A program made the position numbers and the translations under genes. Shown here in pieces: positions 16,855 to 24,092 of a stretch of DNA of 34,043 nt (position 1 is its first letter; each line of letters begins with the position of its first letter). Source of the stretch: an uncultured Verrucomicrobiales bacterium (GTDB lineage: Bacteria > Verrucomicrobiota > Verrucomicrobiia > Verrucomicrobiales > Akkermansiaceae); assembly GCA_905478925.1 (NCBI GenBank), contig CAJQKQ010000095.1, forward strand, positions 1-34,043. Reading direction: 5' to 3'. The notes beneath the pieces were generated by a model, which was not told where the DNA came from, did not search any database, and was given only the letters and a program-made list of their open reading frames with translations.

Positions 16855-17871
16855 TTAGAGCTTGAGGTTCGGGTCGATATCGCCGTCGAGCGGATCGGAG
16901 ATCCCCGCGAAAAATCTCAGGAGTCCAGCGAAGGCTATCATTGCGGCGTTGTCGGTGCAGGCATCCGGCTCTGCCACGGCAAGTTCCAGGCCTTCCTTTG
17001 CGCAGCGCCTGGAGAGCGCGTCCCGCACCGCCTTGTTCATGCTGACGCCGCCAGATAGTCCGACAATGTCTGTCCGTGCAAGCTTCGCGGCACGCATGGT
17101 TTTCTCCACCAGCACATCCACCACCGCCGCCTGGAACGAGGCCGCGACATCTTCGGTCTTCGCATCCCTGTTTTTTTGAAGTGTGTAGAGCACCGCTGTC
17201 TTGAGCCCGGAAAACGAGAAATCCAGCTCGCCGCCCTGCATCATCGAGCGCGGGAAGGCGAACTTCTCAGGATTACCGTTTTGGGCGGCCTTTTCGATTT
17301 CCGGCCCGCCGGGGTAGGGGAGTCCCAGCATTTTTCCAACCTTGTCGAAGGCTTCCCCGGCGGCGTCGTCGCGGGTGGTGCCGAGCCGGACGTAATCGCC
17401 CGCTCTCCGCACCTGCATCAGCAGGGTGTGTCCTCCGGAAACGATCAAACCCACGTGCGGAGGGACTTTCGTCTTGTCCATGAACGGGGAGAGCAAGTGC
17501 CCCTCCATGTGGTTTACGCCGACGAAGGGCTTGCCCGAAACGCAGGACATCGCTTTCGCGGCGGTGCTGCCGACCAGAAGGGAAGATGCAAGACCCGGCC
17601 CCATGGTTGCTCCGAAGACATCCACAGTCCCCATCCCGATCCCGGCGGTGGTGAGCGCCTTTTCCACCAATTCGTTCAGGCACAGCGAGTGGCTGCGGGA
17701 GGCTACCTCCGGCACCACACCGCCGTGTTCACGGTGCTCCTCGATCTGAGATGCTACCTCACTCGCCAAGACCTCGGTGATCTCGCCCGGCTCGCCGCGC
17801 AGGATCGCCACCGCTGTCTCGTCACAGGAACTTTCGATCGCTAGGAAAACCGCCACGGGCAGATGATCCAT
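16855..17871 (-). CDS. tsaD: tRNA t6A threonylcarbamoyltransferase TsaD
   Basis: TsaD transfers the threonylcarbamoyl group to A37 of ANN-decoding tRNAs, working with TsaB and TsaE in the cytoplasm. The 338-residue product has the family length and motifs: AIESSCDETAVAI, the metal-binding HMEGH (His121, His125), LIVSGGHTLL, ATRDDAAGEAFDKVGKMLGLPYPGG (here GTTRDDAAGEAFDK), FSFSGLKTAV, LSGGVSMNKA and CTDNAAMIA. The ATG at 17871 matches the conserved N-terminus; an upstream extension to 18054 would run into the acpH-like gene. The essential role makes this a stable marker gene. Confidence 0.97.
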   Translation of the reverse strand: MDHLPVAVFLAIESSCDETAVAILRGEPGEITEVLASEVASQIEEHREHGGVVPEVASRSHSLCLNELVEKALTTAGIGMGTVDVFGATMGPGLASSLLVGSTAAKAMSCVSGKPFVGVNHMEGHLLSPFMDKTKVPPHVGLIVSGGHTLLMQVRRAGDYVRLGTTRDDAAGEAFDKVGKMLGLPYPGGPEIEKAAQNGNPEKFAFPRSMMQGGELDFSFSGLKTAVLYTLQKNRDAKTEDVAASFQAAVVDVLVEKTMRAAKLARTDIVGLSGGVSMNKAVRDALSRRCAKEGLELAVAEPDACTDNAAMIAFAGLLRFFAGISDPLDGDIDPNLKL

Positions 17872-17920
17872 GGCGGGCTTGGTTTGGGCAATAGGGAAGG
17901 TGTGATCGGGGGAATTAACG

Positions 17921-18511
17921 TCACGGTTCCGTATTCCAGGTTTCTGAGAACTCCACCAGCTCAGGGAAGAATTCGGCGAACAGCTTGCTGAATTGCTCTT
18001 CGTTTTCCAATAGATCCTCCTCCGCACCCAATACCCCTGCGGCCACAGGGGCACGGGTCGCGACCCGCCGGAAGGTCAGTGCAATGCCCTCGACCGTCGC
18101 GTAGCTTTCCAGCCATTTTTCCGAAATCATCCGTGGCAGAATTTCCCTGAAATGCGCTGGAAGCCATTCGCCCCGGGCTAGTAACACGTTGTGGCAGTGG
18201 CGGATGAATTCCAAGCGCGCCTGGTGTTCACCTGGCCAGTTCTGCGAAAGGAAGTAATCGTAGAATATATCCACCACGATTCCAGCCAGGCGCCTCCGAT
18301 GCGGCGCGAGCAAGGATTTCGCCTGACGGAACGTCGGGTGGGAGTCGGTGAAAACGTCGATTGCACGGTGCTGACGGATGCCGAGTATCACTTCATCCGG
18401 AAATTTTCCCACCAGCGACTCCGGCCGGCCTTTTACGAAATCCCCCATCAAGTTTCCGACCAGAAGCTCATCGGTAGGGGCTGCAAGGTAGAGATGTGCT
18501 AGGAAGTTCAC
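17921..18511 (-). CDS. Acyl carrier protein phosphodiesterase-like protein, GTG start
   Basis: A 196-residue protein of the AcpH family, HD-like metal-dependent hydrolases that remove 4'-phosphopantetheine from acyl carrier protein. The start is a GTG at 18511, which yields the conserved beginning MNFLAHLYLA; no ATG fits. Key residues match the E. coli numbering: Asp24 in LMGDFVKG, His48 in IRQHRAIDVFTDSHP, and the FYDYFLSQNW segment that gives a further metal-site Asp. The family assignment is good; substrate specificity in this phylum is inferred. It is the first gene of the minus-strand cluster leading into tsaD (49 bp gap) and diverges from thiH, with 96 bp between starts. Confidence 0.85.
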   Translation of the reverse strand: MNFLAHLYLAAPTDELLVGNLMGDFVKGRPESLVGKFPDEVILGIRQHRAIDVFTDSHPTFRQAKSLLAPHRRRLAGIVVDIFYDYFLSQNWPGEHQARLEFIRHCHNVLLARGEWLPAHFREILPRMISEKWLESYATVEGIALTFRRVATRAPVAAGVLGAEEDLLENEEQFSKLFAEFFPELVEFSETWNTEP

Positions 18512-18607
18512 GGCTTCAGACGATATCGCCGTTGTCCCGTGCGTGCCAGCCGGATCAAGACAGCGATCCGTGTTGGACGTTCGGCTCGGGATACTCCAGC
18601 TTCCGCT

Positions 18608-19735
18608 ATGCCGTTTTCCGCAGTCTATCCCGACCTCCTCGCGAACCCGACGCCCCTGATGCGGCGGTTCATGGCTTTGCTTGACGAAAAAGTTTCGCTC
18701 GAAACTCTCGCGCAGAAAAGCCAGCTGGAGACCCGCCGGAACTTCGGGAAAACGATGCGCCTTTTTGCGCCGCTCTACGTCTCCAACGAATGCGTGAATA
18801 ACTGCTCCTACTGCGGCTTCTCCCGGGATGCAGCGATCCTGCGCACCACCCTCACGGTCGATCAGGTGGTCACCGAGGCGAAGCACCTGCACGCCCAGGG
18901 ATTCCGCAATATCCTGCTCGTCGCCGGGGAGCATCCGAAGTTCGTTTCGGAAGGCTACCTGCAGAAATGCCTCGACGCCCTGATTCCGCTTTTTCCGACG
19001 CTTGCCCTGGAGGTCGGCCCCATGGAGGACGATCAATATACGGAACTCGTTGACCACGGAGCGGAGGGCTTGATCGTCTATCAAGAGACCTATCACCGCG
19101 ATACCTACGAAACCCTCCACACCGCCGGGCCGAAGAAGAAATTCGACTGGCGCCTGGAATGTCCGGAGCGTGCCTACGCGGGTGGTTTCCGGCGCATCGG
19201 TATCGGAGCACTGTTCGGCTTGGCCGATTGGAAACACGAAGCCCTCTCGCTCGCCGCACACCTTGAGTATCTTTACCGGAACTGCTGGAAAGCGCAGTTC
19301 AGCATCGCCTTCCCGCGCATGCGCCCGTATGCGGGAAATTACCAATACGAACCCGATCCGACCCGTTACCTCCCCGACGCCGCGTTGCTCCGCCTTGTCA
19401 CCGCCTTCCGCATCATCTTCCCGCAGGTGGCGATCGTGCTTTCCACCCGCGAACCTGCGCCGCTCCGCGATGCGATGGCGTCTCTCGGAATCACTCACAT
19501 GTCCGCCGGCGCACGGACCGAACCGGGCGGCTACACCGGTGCCGGATCCGATGATCTCCACCTCACCGTCAAAGGCCGGCGGGTTGAGATTTCCGAAAAA
19601 TCGGGTTTGGAGAAGGCCACCGAGCAATTCCAGATCCACGACACAAGAAGCCCCGCCGAGATCGCAGAAATGCTGCGTGTCCAGAACATCGACCCGGTCT
19701 GGAAAGACTTCGATCAGGCATTGGTGCAGGCGTAG
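18608..19735 (+). CDS. thiH: 2-iminoacetate synthase ThiH (radical SAM)
   Basis: ThiH cleaves tyrosine by radical SAM chemistry to give dehydroglycine (2-iminoacetate) for the thiazole ring of thiamine. The 375-residue product has the cluster motif CVNNCSYCGFSR (Cys62, Cys66, Cys69), then a TIM-barrel with ILLVAGEHPKF, LEVGPMEDDQY, VYQETYHRDTYETLHTAGPKK, RRIGIGALFGL, SIAFPRMRPYAG and STREPAPLRD, all typical of ThiH. No other thiamine gene and no TPP riboswitch lies nearby, so it is isolated from thiG, thiS and thiF in this window. The ATG at 18608 starts the family-like sequence; no strong ribosome binding site is visible. A hairpin terminator overlaps the stop codon. Confidence 0.93.
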   Translation: MPFSAVYPDLLANPTPLMRRFMALLDEKVSLETLAQKSQLETRRNFGKTMRLFAPLYVSNECVNNCSYCGFSRDAAILRTTLTVDQVVTEAKHLHAQGFRNILLVAGEHPKFVSEGYLQKCLDALIPLFPTLALEVGPMEDDQYTELVDHGAEGLIVYQETYHRDTYETLHTAGPKKKFDWRLECPERAYAGGFRRIGIGALFGLADWKHEALSLAAHLEYLYRNCWKAQFSIAFPRMRPYAGNYQYEPDPTRYLPDAALLRLVTAFRIIFPQVAIVLSTREPAPLRDAMASLGITHMSAGARTEPGGYTGAGSDDLHLTVKGRRVEISEKSGLEKATEQFQIHDTRSPAEIAEMLRVQNIDPVWKDFDQALVQA

Positions 19736-19759
19736 CGGCGATCTTCGGTCGCCGCTTTT
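19734..19759 (+). terminator. Intrinsic terminator of thiH
   Basis: An 8-bp perfect stem AGCGGCGA/TCGCCGCT (19734-19741 with 19749-19756) with loop TCTTCGG is followed by a short T-run and begins inside the thiH stop codon. The T-tract is short, so termination may be partial. Confidence 0.65.
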
Positions 19760-19788
19760 CAGTAAATGTGTGTTGCAAGCCGAGTGAA

Positions 19789-19798
19789 TGTAATTACA
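19789..19798. promoter_or_regulatory. Palindrome, candidate MazE operator
   Basis: TGTAATTACA is a perfect 10-bp palindrome ending 11 bp before the mazE ATG. MazE/AbrB-type antitoxins bind such dyads in their own promoters, so autoregulation is plausible. No clear -35/-10 pair was identified around it. Confidence 0.4.
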
Positions 19799-19809
19799 GT
19801 GAGTCCATC

Positions 19810-20064
19810 ATGGAGGTGATAAGAAAACCCATACAAATCGGTAACTCAAAAGGTGTGAGAATTCCTGCAACGCTGATCCGCAGCTATCGCCTTGACCGGG
19901 GCTTCGTGATGAAAGCGACCCACGACGGGATACTAATCTCCCCGGTTTCCGGTTTAAAACTCTCCATGGAGGAGTCGTTCGCCGCCATGGCGAAGGACGA
20001 TTCCGACCTTAGCACCGCCCTTGAATGGGTCGAATCAGGACTTTCCGATGGCCTCGAAGATTAG
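19810..20064 (+). CDS. mazE: MazE-like antitoxin (AbrB/SpoVT fold)
   Basis: An 84-residue protein with the swapped-hairpin AbrB DNA-binding domain at its N-terminus: PIQIGNSKGVRIPATLIRSYRL (4-26), then VMKATHDGILISPV. The acidic C-terminal tail (EESFAAMAKDDSDLSTALEWVESGLSDGLED) is the part that normally wraps and blocks the MazF toxin. It would neutralise MazF and repress the operon, probably through the palindrome at 19789-19798. The end of the gene overlaps the toxin gene by 17 bp, a typical antitoxin-toxin arrangement that implies translational coupling. The ATG at 19810 gives the standard family length. Confidence 0.88.
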   Translation: MEVIRKPIQIGNSKGVRIPATLIRSYRLDRGFVMKATHDGILISPVSGLKLSMEESFAAMAKDDSDLSTALEWVESGLSDGLED

Positions 20065-20404
20065 TGCGAAGAAGCCTGCCAAGGTGCTCCGTTATGATAT
20101 CCATCTGGTCGGCCTAGATCCTACCTCTGGAAAGGAAACCCGGAAGACCAGGCCGTGTGTCGTTGTAAGCCCCGATGCGATGCACCCTTCCGGCATGGCC
20201 GTGGTCTGCCCGCTGACGACATCCCTCCACCCCACATGGGCGCACAGGCTCCAGATCTCCTGTGACGGGAAGGATGCGGAAATCATGGTGGACCAGATCC
20301 GCGCAGTCAGCCTCAGCCGTTTCATCAAACCCATCGACAAGCTCAATTCCGACGACGCAGAGAGTTTGCGCAATGTCATTTCCCTGCTCTACTCTTCCAT
20401 TTAG
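20048..20404 (+). CDS. mazF: MazF/PemK-type toxin endoribonuclease
   Basis: A 118-residue PemK/MazF-family protein, ribosome-independent mRNA interferases that cut at short sequence motifs. Family features are YDIHLVGLDPTSGKETRKTRPCVVVSPD (beta strands plus the Arg-Pro turn near the active site), PLTT, the HRLQIS strand and EIMVDQIRAVSLSRF. The N-terminus is somewhat longer and more basic than in E. coli MazF. AGGA seven bases before the ATG at 20048 lies within the antitoxin gene. The stop codon is only 2 nt before lutB, so toxin and lactate-utilisation genes may share a transcript, which is unusual. Confidence 0.87.
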   Translation: MASKISAKKPAKVLRYDIHLVGLDPTSGKETRKTRPCVVVSPDAMHPSGMAVVCPLTTSLHPTWAHRLQISCDGKDAEIMVDQIRAVSLSRFIKPIDKLNSDDAESLRNVISLLYSSI

Positions 20405-20406
20405 CC

Positions 20407-21792
20407 ATGCCACAACTCATCGACACCTACGCCCGTGAGATTTCCGACGAGAAGCAACATTCCGTCATCGATGGTTCCACAAAAGGCACGGATAAAAGAT
20501 ATTCGGTTCTTTTCAACGACTATGAGGATCCAGACTCCCTCCGCAAGCTGGCGGGAGCCATCAAGGATCACACCCTGCATCACCTCGATGAGTATCTGGA
20601 AAAATCCGAGAAAGCCCTGACGGATCGGGGCGTGAACGTCCATTTCGCCTCCAGCGATGAGGACGCCCGCCAGACGATTCTTTCCATCCTACGCCAGCAT
20701 GAGGTTACACAGTTGACGAAATCCAAGTCGATGGCGGCCGAGGAGATCCACCTCAACCCTTTCCTTATCGAGAACGGCATTGATTGCCTGGAGTCGGATC
20801 TTGGAGAGTTCATCATCCAGCTCGATGGCGACGAGCCATCTCACATCGTCAAGCCCATCATCCACAAGAACCGCCGCGGTATCGCGGAGACCTTCCTCCG
20901 CGAGGGCATCGCCCCGGACTACAACGACGATCCGGAAACGATCACCCGCCGCGCCCGCGTTCACCTCCGTGAGAAATACATGACCGCCGAGGCGTGTATC
21001 ACCGGAGCGAACTTCGTCTGCTCCGACACCGGTCGGCTCGCCCTCGTTACGAACGAGGGTAACTCCCGTTTCGGCATGGCACCGAACAAGCTCCACATCG
21101 CCCTCGTTGGCATCGAGAAGATCATCCCGAAAGAGCGCGACCTCTCCGTTTTCCTCAACCTCCTCGGTCGCTCCGCCACCGGCCAGCAGTTGACCGTTTA
21201 CACCGAGTTTATCAATGGCCCGAAATCGGAGAACCAACCGGACGGCCCGGAGCACATGCACGTCGTCTTCATGGACAACGGGCGCACCGATGTGCTCGCC
21301 TCAAACTGCCGGGAAATCCTGCGCTGCATCCGTTGCTCCGCCTGCCAGAATGTCTGCCCCGTTTACCGACAGGCATCCGGCCACGCCTATCGCTCGGTCT
21401 ACGGCGGCCCGATTGGTGCGGTGCTCTCGCCCATCCTTTTCGGGAAACGTTTCCCGGAACTCGCCGACCTTCCGAAAGCCTCCTCTCTCTGCGGTGCTTG
21501 CAACGAAGTCTGCCCGGTGGACATTCCTATCCCCGATCTCCTGCTCCGCCTCCGCGACAAGGCGAAGCGCGAGGAAGTCCCCTCGGAGGGAGCGATCCCA
21601 ATGTCGCCCTTCGCTACCCTGGCTACCTCGCCATCGCTGTGGCGCACCGCGATGACCATGTCCAAGGCGATGAATCATCTGCCCATCCAAGTCGCCCCCA
21701 TCAAGCCCCTCCAAGACTGGCTCGGGCAACGCTCCCTGCCCGAATCCCATGGAGGTGATTTCCGTAAATGGTTGAAGGAGCGACGGGGGTGA
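20407..21792 (+). CDS. lutB: L-lactate utilisation iron-sulfur protein LutB
   Basis: LutB is the iron-sulfur subunit of the LutABC L-lactate oxidation system in the cytoplasm. The 461-residue product contains the LUD domain in the first 300 residues (LTKSKSMAAEEIHLNPFL, GANFVCSDTGRLALVTNEGN) and two [4Fe-4S] cysteine motifs: CIRCSACQNVCP (Cys307, 310, 313, 317) and CGACNEVCP (Cys362, 365, 369). Length and layout match the family. It begins 2 nt after mazF. lutC is the next lut gene but is separated by an inserted GxxExxY cassette. A lutA gene is not in the window, so the system may be split or may use another partner. Confidence 0.94.
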   Translation: MPQLIDTYAREISDEKQHSVIDGSTKGTDKRYSVLFNDYEDPDSLRKLAGAIKDHTLHHLDEYLEKSEKALTDRGVNVHFASSDEDARQTILSILRQHEVTQLTKSKSMAAEEIHLNPFLIENGIDCLESDLGEFIIQLDGDEPSHIVKPIIHKNRRGIAETFLREGIAPDYNDDPETITRRARVHLREKYMTAEACITGANFVCSDTGRLALVTNEGNSRFGMAPNKLHIALVGIEKIIPKERDLSVFLNLLGRSATGQQLTVYTEFINGPKSENQPDGPEHMHVVFMDNGRTDVLASNCREILRCIRCSACQNVCPVYRQASGHAYRSVYGGPIGAVLSPILFGKRFPELADLPKASSLCGACNEVCPVDIPIPDLLLRLRDKAKREEVPSEGAIPMSPFATLATSPSLWRTAMTMSKAMNHLPIQVAPIKPLQDWLGQRSLPESHGGDFRKWLKERRG

Positions 21793-21794
21793 GG

Positions 21795-21841
21795 CGGGCA
21801 TTAATTTAAACGGAGGAAGCGGAGAAGACGGAGCCAACGGA
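21795..21841 (+). repeat. Purine-rich inverted repeat, left arm
   Basis: The core begins TAAACGGAGGAAGC at 21807 and is built of GGAGGAAG/GGAGAAGACGGAG-like purine words. Over 21807-21841 it pairs with 22237-22271 at 32 of 35 bases; a weaker 12-bp extension reaches 21795. The ribosome binding site GGAG of the enclosed gene (21839-21842) lies at its inner edge. Confidence 0.88.
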
Positions 21842-21848
21842 GAATTTT

Positions 21849-22235
21849 ATGGAATTGTTATTTGAGGAACTGAGCGGGAAAATCATTTCGGCGGCAATTG
21901 ACGTTCACAAATCGCTGAGGCCTGGTCTTGACGAGAAGATTTATGAGAGGGCGCTTTGTGTCGAATTTGCCGAGCAGGGCATCCATTTCGAGCAACAGCG
22001 CAAATTTGAGATTCACTATAAAGGAAAGTATCTCGGTCATCTCATTCCTGATCTTGTCGTGGAAAATAAAATCATCGTTGATACGAAGTGCGTGGAATCA
22101 TTCACACTCACCCACGACGCCCAGATGCTGGGCTACCTCAATATCACTGGCCTGGATCTCGCCCTGCTCTTAAATTTTAAAGTCTGGCCTCTCGGCAAAA
22201 GGCGAGTCTTGCGTCCAAATTTTAACAAAACCTAA
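21849..22235 (+). CDS. GxxExxY protein (PDDEXK-like)
   Basis: A 128-residue member of the GxxExxY family, named for the motif seen here as GLDEKIY (Gly26, Glu29, Tyr32). It carries a PDDEXK-nuclease-like core: IPDLVVENKIIVDTK, i.e. Pro-Asp followed by Asp-x-Lys, then the QMLGYLNITGLDLALLLNFK segment typical of the family ending. No biochemical function is established for the family; similarity to nucleases is structural inference. A good Shine-Dalgarno site GGAG lies 6 bases before the ATG at 21849. The gene is enclosed by long purine-rich inverted repeats and interrupts the lutB-lutC pair, which suggests that it arrived as a mobile cassette. Confidence 0.88.
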   Translation: MELLFEELSGKIISAAIDVHKSLRPGLDEKIYERALCVEFAEQGIHFEQQRKFEIHYKGKYLGHLIPDLVVENKIIVDTKCVESFTLTHDAQMLGYLNITGLDLALLLNFKVWPLGKRRVLRPNFNKT

Positions 22236-22236
22236 T

Positions 22237-22283
22237 TCCGTTACCTCCGTCTTCTCTGCTTCCTCCGTTTAGATGAAAGCCCG
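22237..22283 (-). repeat. Purine-rich inverted repeat, right arm
   Basis: Reverse complement of 21795-21841 with six mismatches in 47 bases. It starts right after the GxxExxY stop codon and ends 15 nt before the lutC ATG. Confidence 0.88.
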
Positions 22284-22298
22284 AACCACCAAATAACC

Positions 22299-22907
22299 AT
22301 GTCCCGTTCCCAAATCCTCTCCAAAATCCGCGAAACAACGGACAACCTCAAAGAGAAGGCAGCCTACCCGGATTATGATACATCTGTCATGCACTCCGCA
22401 GTGAAATTGACCGAACCCGACCTTTGGAAATCGTTTTCCGCGAATTTCAAAGCTGTCAACGGTCGTGCTATGGATTGCGTGGCGCAACTCATCGAGTTTC
22501 TTGACGGGAACAACCAGCGCACCGGCTACTGCGATCCTGATCTCTTTGATTCCATCGGTTCTCAACTCGTTGCTGCCGGGTTGACCGTCGAGACGAGCTA
22601 CGACCGCGACCGCTATGATGACTACCAGTTCGGCATCACCCGTGCGACCGGTGCCATCGCTGAATCCGGTTCGCTAATCATCGATGATTTTAAGACCTCA
22701 CAGCGCCTCGCCGCGCTGTCGCCGTGGGTTCATGTCGGTGTTTTGAAAAAGGATGAGATCCTGCGCACCATCCCCGATGCGATCACGGCCTTCGGCGACG
22801 CGCCGAACATCATCTGGTGCACCGGGCCATCGAAAACCGCTGACGTGGAGGGTATCCTCATCGAGGGCGTTCACGGTCCGGGAGAGCAGATCGCGCTGCT
22901 GGTGTGA
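22299..22907 (+). CDS. lutC: L-lactate utilisation protein LutC
   Basis: LutC is the third subunit of the lactate oxidation system and consists of a LUD domain. The 202-residue product shows the family sequence: GITRATGAIAESGSLIIDD, RLAALSPWVHVGVL, and the ending NIIWCTGPSKTADVEGILIEGVHGPGEQIALLV with the GPSxTADIE-like and GVHGPG signatures. Length is normal. It should function with LutB, from which it is separated by the GxxExxY cassette; reading through the cassette or a new promoter in its right arm would be needed for expression. No lutA follows, since the next gene is on the opposite strand. Confidence 0.92.
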   Translation: MSRSQILSKIRETTDNLKEKAAYPDYDTSVMHSAVKLTEPDLWKSFSANFKAVNGRAMDCVAQLIEFLDGNNQRTGYCDPDLFDSIGSQLVAAGLTVETSYDRDRYDDYQFGITRATGAIAESGSLIIDDFKTSQRLAALSPWVHVGVLKKDEILRTIPDAITAFGDAPNIIWCTGPSKTADVEGILIEGVHGPGEQIALLV

Positions 22908-22969
22908 GGTTTATTCCTAGGCGGTGAACTCCGTGGAAGCCCATTGTAGAAAGCGGAAAACCTGAACCT

Positions 22970-23968
22970 TCATTGCCGCAGGCGAAGATCGGCGATGACG
23001 ATCCTGTGATCGGTCTTTTTGGAAACCAGGACACCGCAGCTGAGCGGCTGCAACTGGCGGGTTGCATAGATGTGGTCGATGCGGTGGATAGGAAAGCGGC
23101 GGTGGAAGGTGTTGCCCCATCCGCGACCGACCTGTGAGAAAGTATCGTCGAAATCGCGAGTGAGTTGGCGGTGTACGATGTCTGTAGCTCCGGAGTTAAA
23201 ATCACCACCGAAAATCGTCGGGGTGCTTGGAAAGGCTGCCGTCTGCTCAAGTACCTGGAGGACGACGGAAAGCTCCTTGCGACGCAGATCCCTGTTTTGT
23301 CGGTGCAGCGCACGGGATTGGGAACTCCACAGCCGCATGTCGGTGGCGGCTGTGGCCAAATGGACGTTCACTACCTCGATTTCGGCGCCTTCCGGCAGGC
23401 GCATCGTGACCTGCTGGTTGCGCGTTATCGGATTCCTGACCTCGCGGCGAATCTCGAAGCGGGTGACAACGCCATTGGTCTGGTAGGCTCGGAAATCGCC
23501 CCTGCCACCGTAGAGATTTTCCGCGACTCGTTTCACCAGGTGGGGGTAAACCTGCTGGAGCAGGACGATGTCTGGATCCCACTTTTTTAGGTCGTACATT
23601 GGATCCCCGTAACTGAAATTCGCGCAATTGACCGTGGCGACGCGGATGATGCGCTGGCCGTCGAGCATCACGCTGCGTTCGACAGCGATCCTGGGGTGAT
23701 TGAAGTTCGAGAGCACTTTCGCCTCATCCATTGCCACGGAAAGTGTCACCGCCCAAACGGCGGTGACGATGAGTGAGAGAGGCGCGCGCAAGAAACAGAA
23801 GGCGATGACCGAGAGAGTGAGGCCGATTCCGCCCCAGAACCAGATCGGGAAGACGGTGAAAGCGGCGAGGTGATCCGGTTGGCTCGCGTAGCTCCAAACG
23901 GTGAGGAGGTGCATCAGCAGCGAACCGCCGACGAATCCCCAGCCGAGTGCTAGCCTTGTTTTCGACAT
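22970..23968 (-). CDS. Membrane-anchored endonuclease/exonuclease/phosphatase-family protein
   Basis: A 332-residue protein with three hydrophobic segments (about 8-25, 35-60, 62-79) followed by an EEP-fold catalytic domain (about 105-330). Fold motifs are VATVNCANF (Asn114), VVNVHLA (His203), GGDFNSG (Asp256, Asn258), RIDHIYA (Asp298) and KTDHRIVIADL (Asp320, His321). The metal-binding Glu, normally in a D-x-LLQE motif, is Gln139 here (DIVLLQQVYP), from CAG instead of GAG. The protein may therefore have weak or altered metal-dependent activity. The topology suggests a membrane-bound enzyme facing the periplasm or cytoplasm, as in the EEP proteins often annotated hypothetical in these phyla. 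It converges with lutC (62 bp apart). Confidence 0.82.
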   Translation of the reverse strand: MSKTRLALGWGFVGGSLLMHLLTVWSYASQPDHLAAFTVFPIWFWGGIGLTLSVIAFCFLRAPLSLIVTAVWAVTLSVAMDEAKVLSNFNHPRIAVERSVMLDGQRIIRVATVNCANFSYGDPMYDLKKWDPDIVLLQQVYPHLVKRVAENLYGGRGDFRAYQTNGVVTRFEIRREVRNPITRNQQVTMRLPEGAEIEVVNVHLATAATDMRLWSSQSRALHRQNRDLRRKELSVVLQVLEQTAAFPSTPTIFGGDFNSGATDIVHRQLTRDFDDTFSQVGRGWGNTFHRRFPIHRIDHIYATRQLQPLSCGVLVSKKTDHRIVIADLRLRQ

Positions 23969-23987
23969 GATGAATTCTAACCGCGAA

Positions 23988-24005
23988 TGTACCCGAAAGG
24001 GTACA
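23988..24005. repeat. Perfect hairpin with GAAA loop upstream of the EEP gene
   Basis: TGTACCC-GAAA-GGGTACA forms a 7-bp perfect stem 20 bp upstream of the EEP-gene start (minus strand). GCGAAT words recur around it at 23983, 24012 and 24022. It has no T-tract in the minus direction, so it is more likely a protein-binding site or leader structure than a terminator. Confidence 0.7.
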
Positions 24006-24063
24006 AAGAAGCGAATGGACGCGAATCAGATTTCATCGCCGAGTGCGTCCCATCTTCTCTTCC

Positions 24064-24091
24064 TTGAAAGTTGAATTTTGAGATTTGAAAT
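24064..24091. repeat. Heptad repeat (TTGANNN) x4
   Basis: TTGA recurs at 24064, 24071, 24078 and 24085, a strict period of 7, with variable three-base spacers (AAG, ATT, GAT, AAT). The array ends one base from the ybaB stop codon. On the minus strand it reads TCAANNN-type. Function unknown. Confidence 0.75.
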
Positions 24092-24092
24092 T

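Larger units (their letters stand above)
21795..22283. mobile_element. GxxExxY cassette bounded by inverted repeats
   Basis: A 489-bp unit consisting of two imperfect 47-bp inverted arms (21795-21841 and 22237-22283, 41 of 47 bases matching) around a single GxxExxY gene. It sits exactly between lutB (ends 21792) and lutC (starts 22299). Removing it would leave 17 nt between these two genes, the spacing expected in an operon. No target duplication is visible at its edges. It is interpreted as an inserted cassette; the mode of movement is unknown. Confidence 0.6.

Noticed and set aside
18512..18607. Thiamine (TPP) riboswitch upstream of thiH
   Set aside because: The 96-bp gap is short and lacks the conserved CUGAGA and ACCUGA-like elements.
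18512..19639. Long N-terminal extension of the acpH-like frame (572 codons) across thiH
   Set aside because: Similarity to AcpH begins at the GTG at 18511; the upstream part is antisense to a clear thiH gene.
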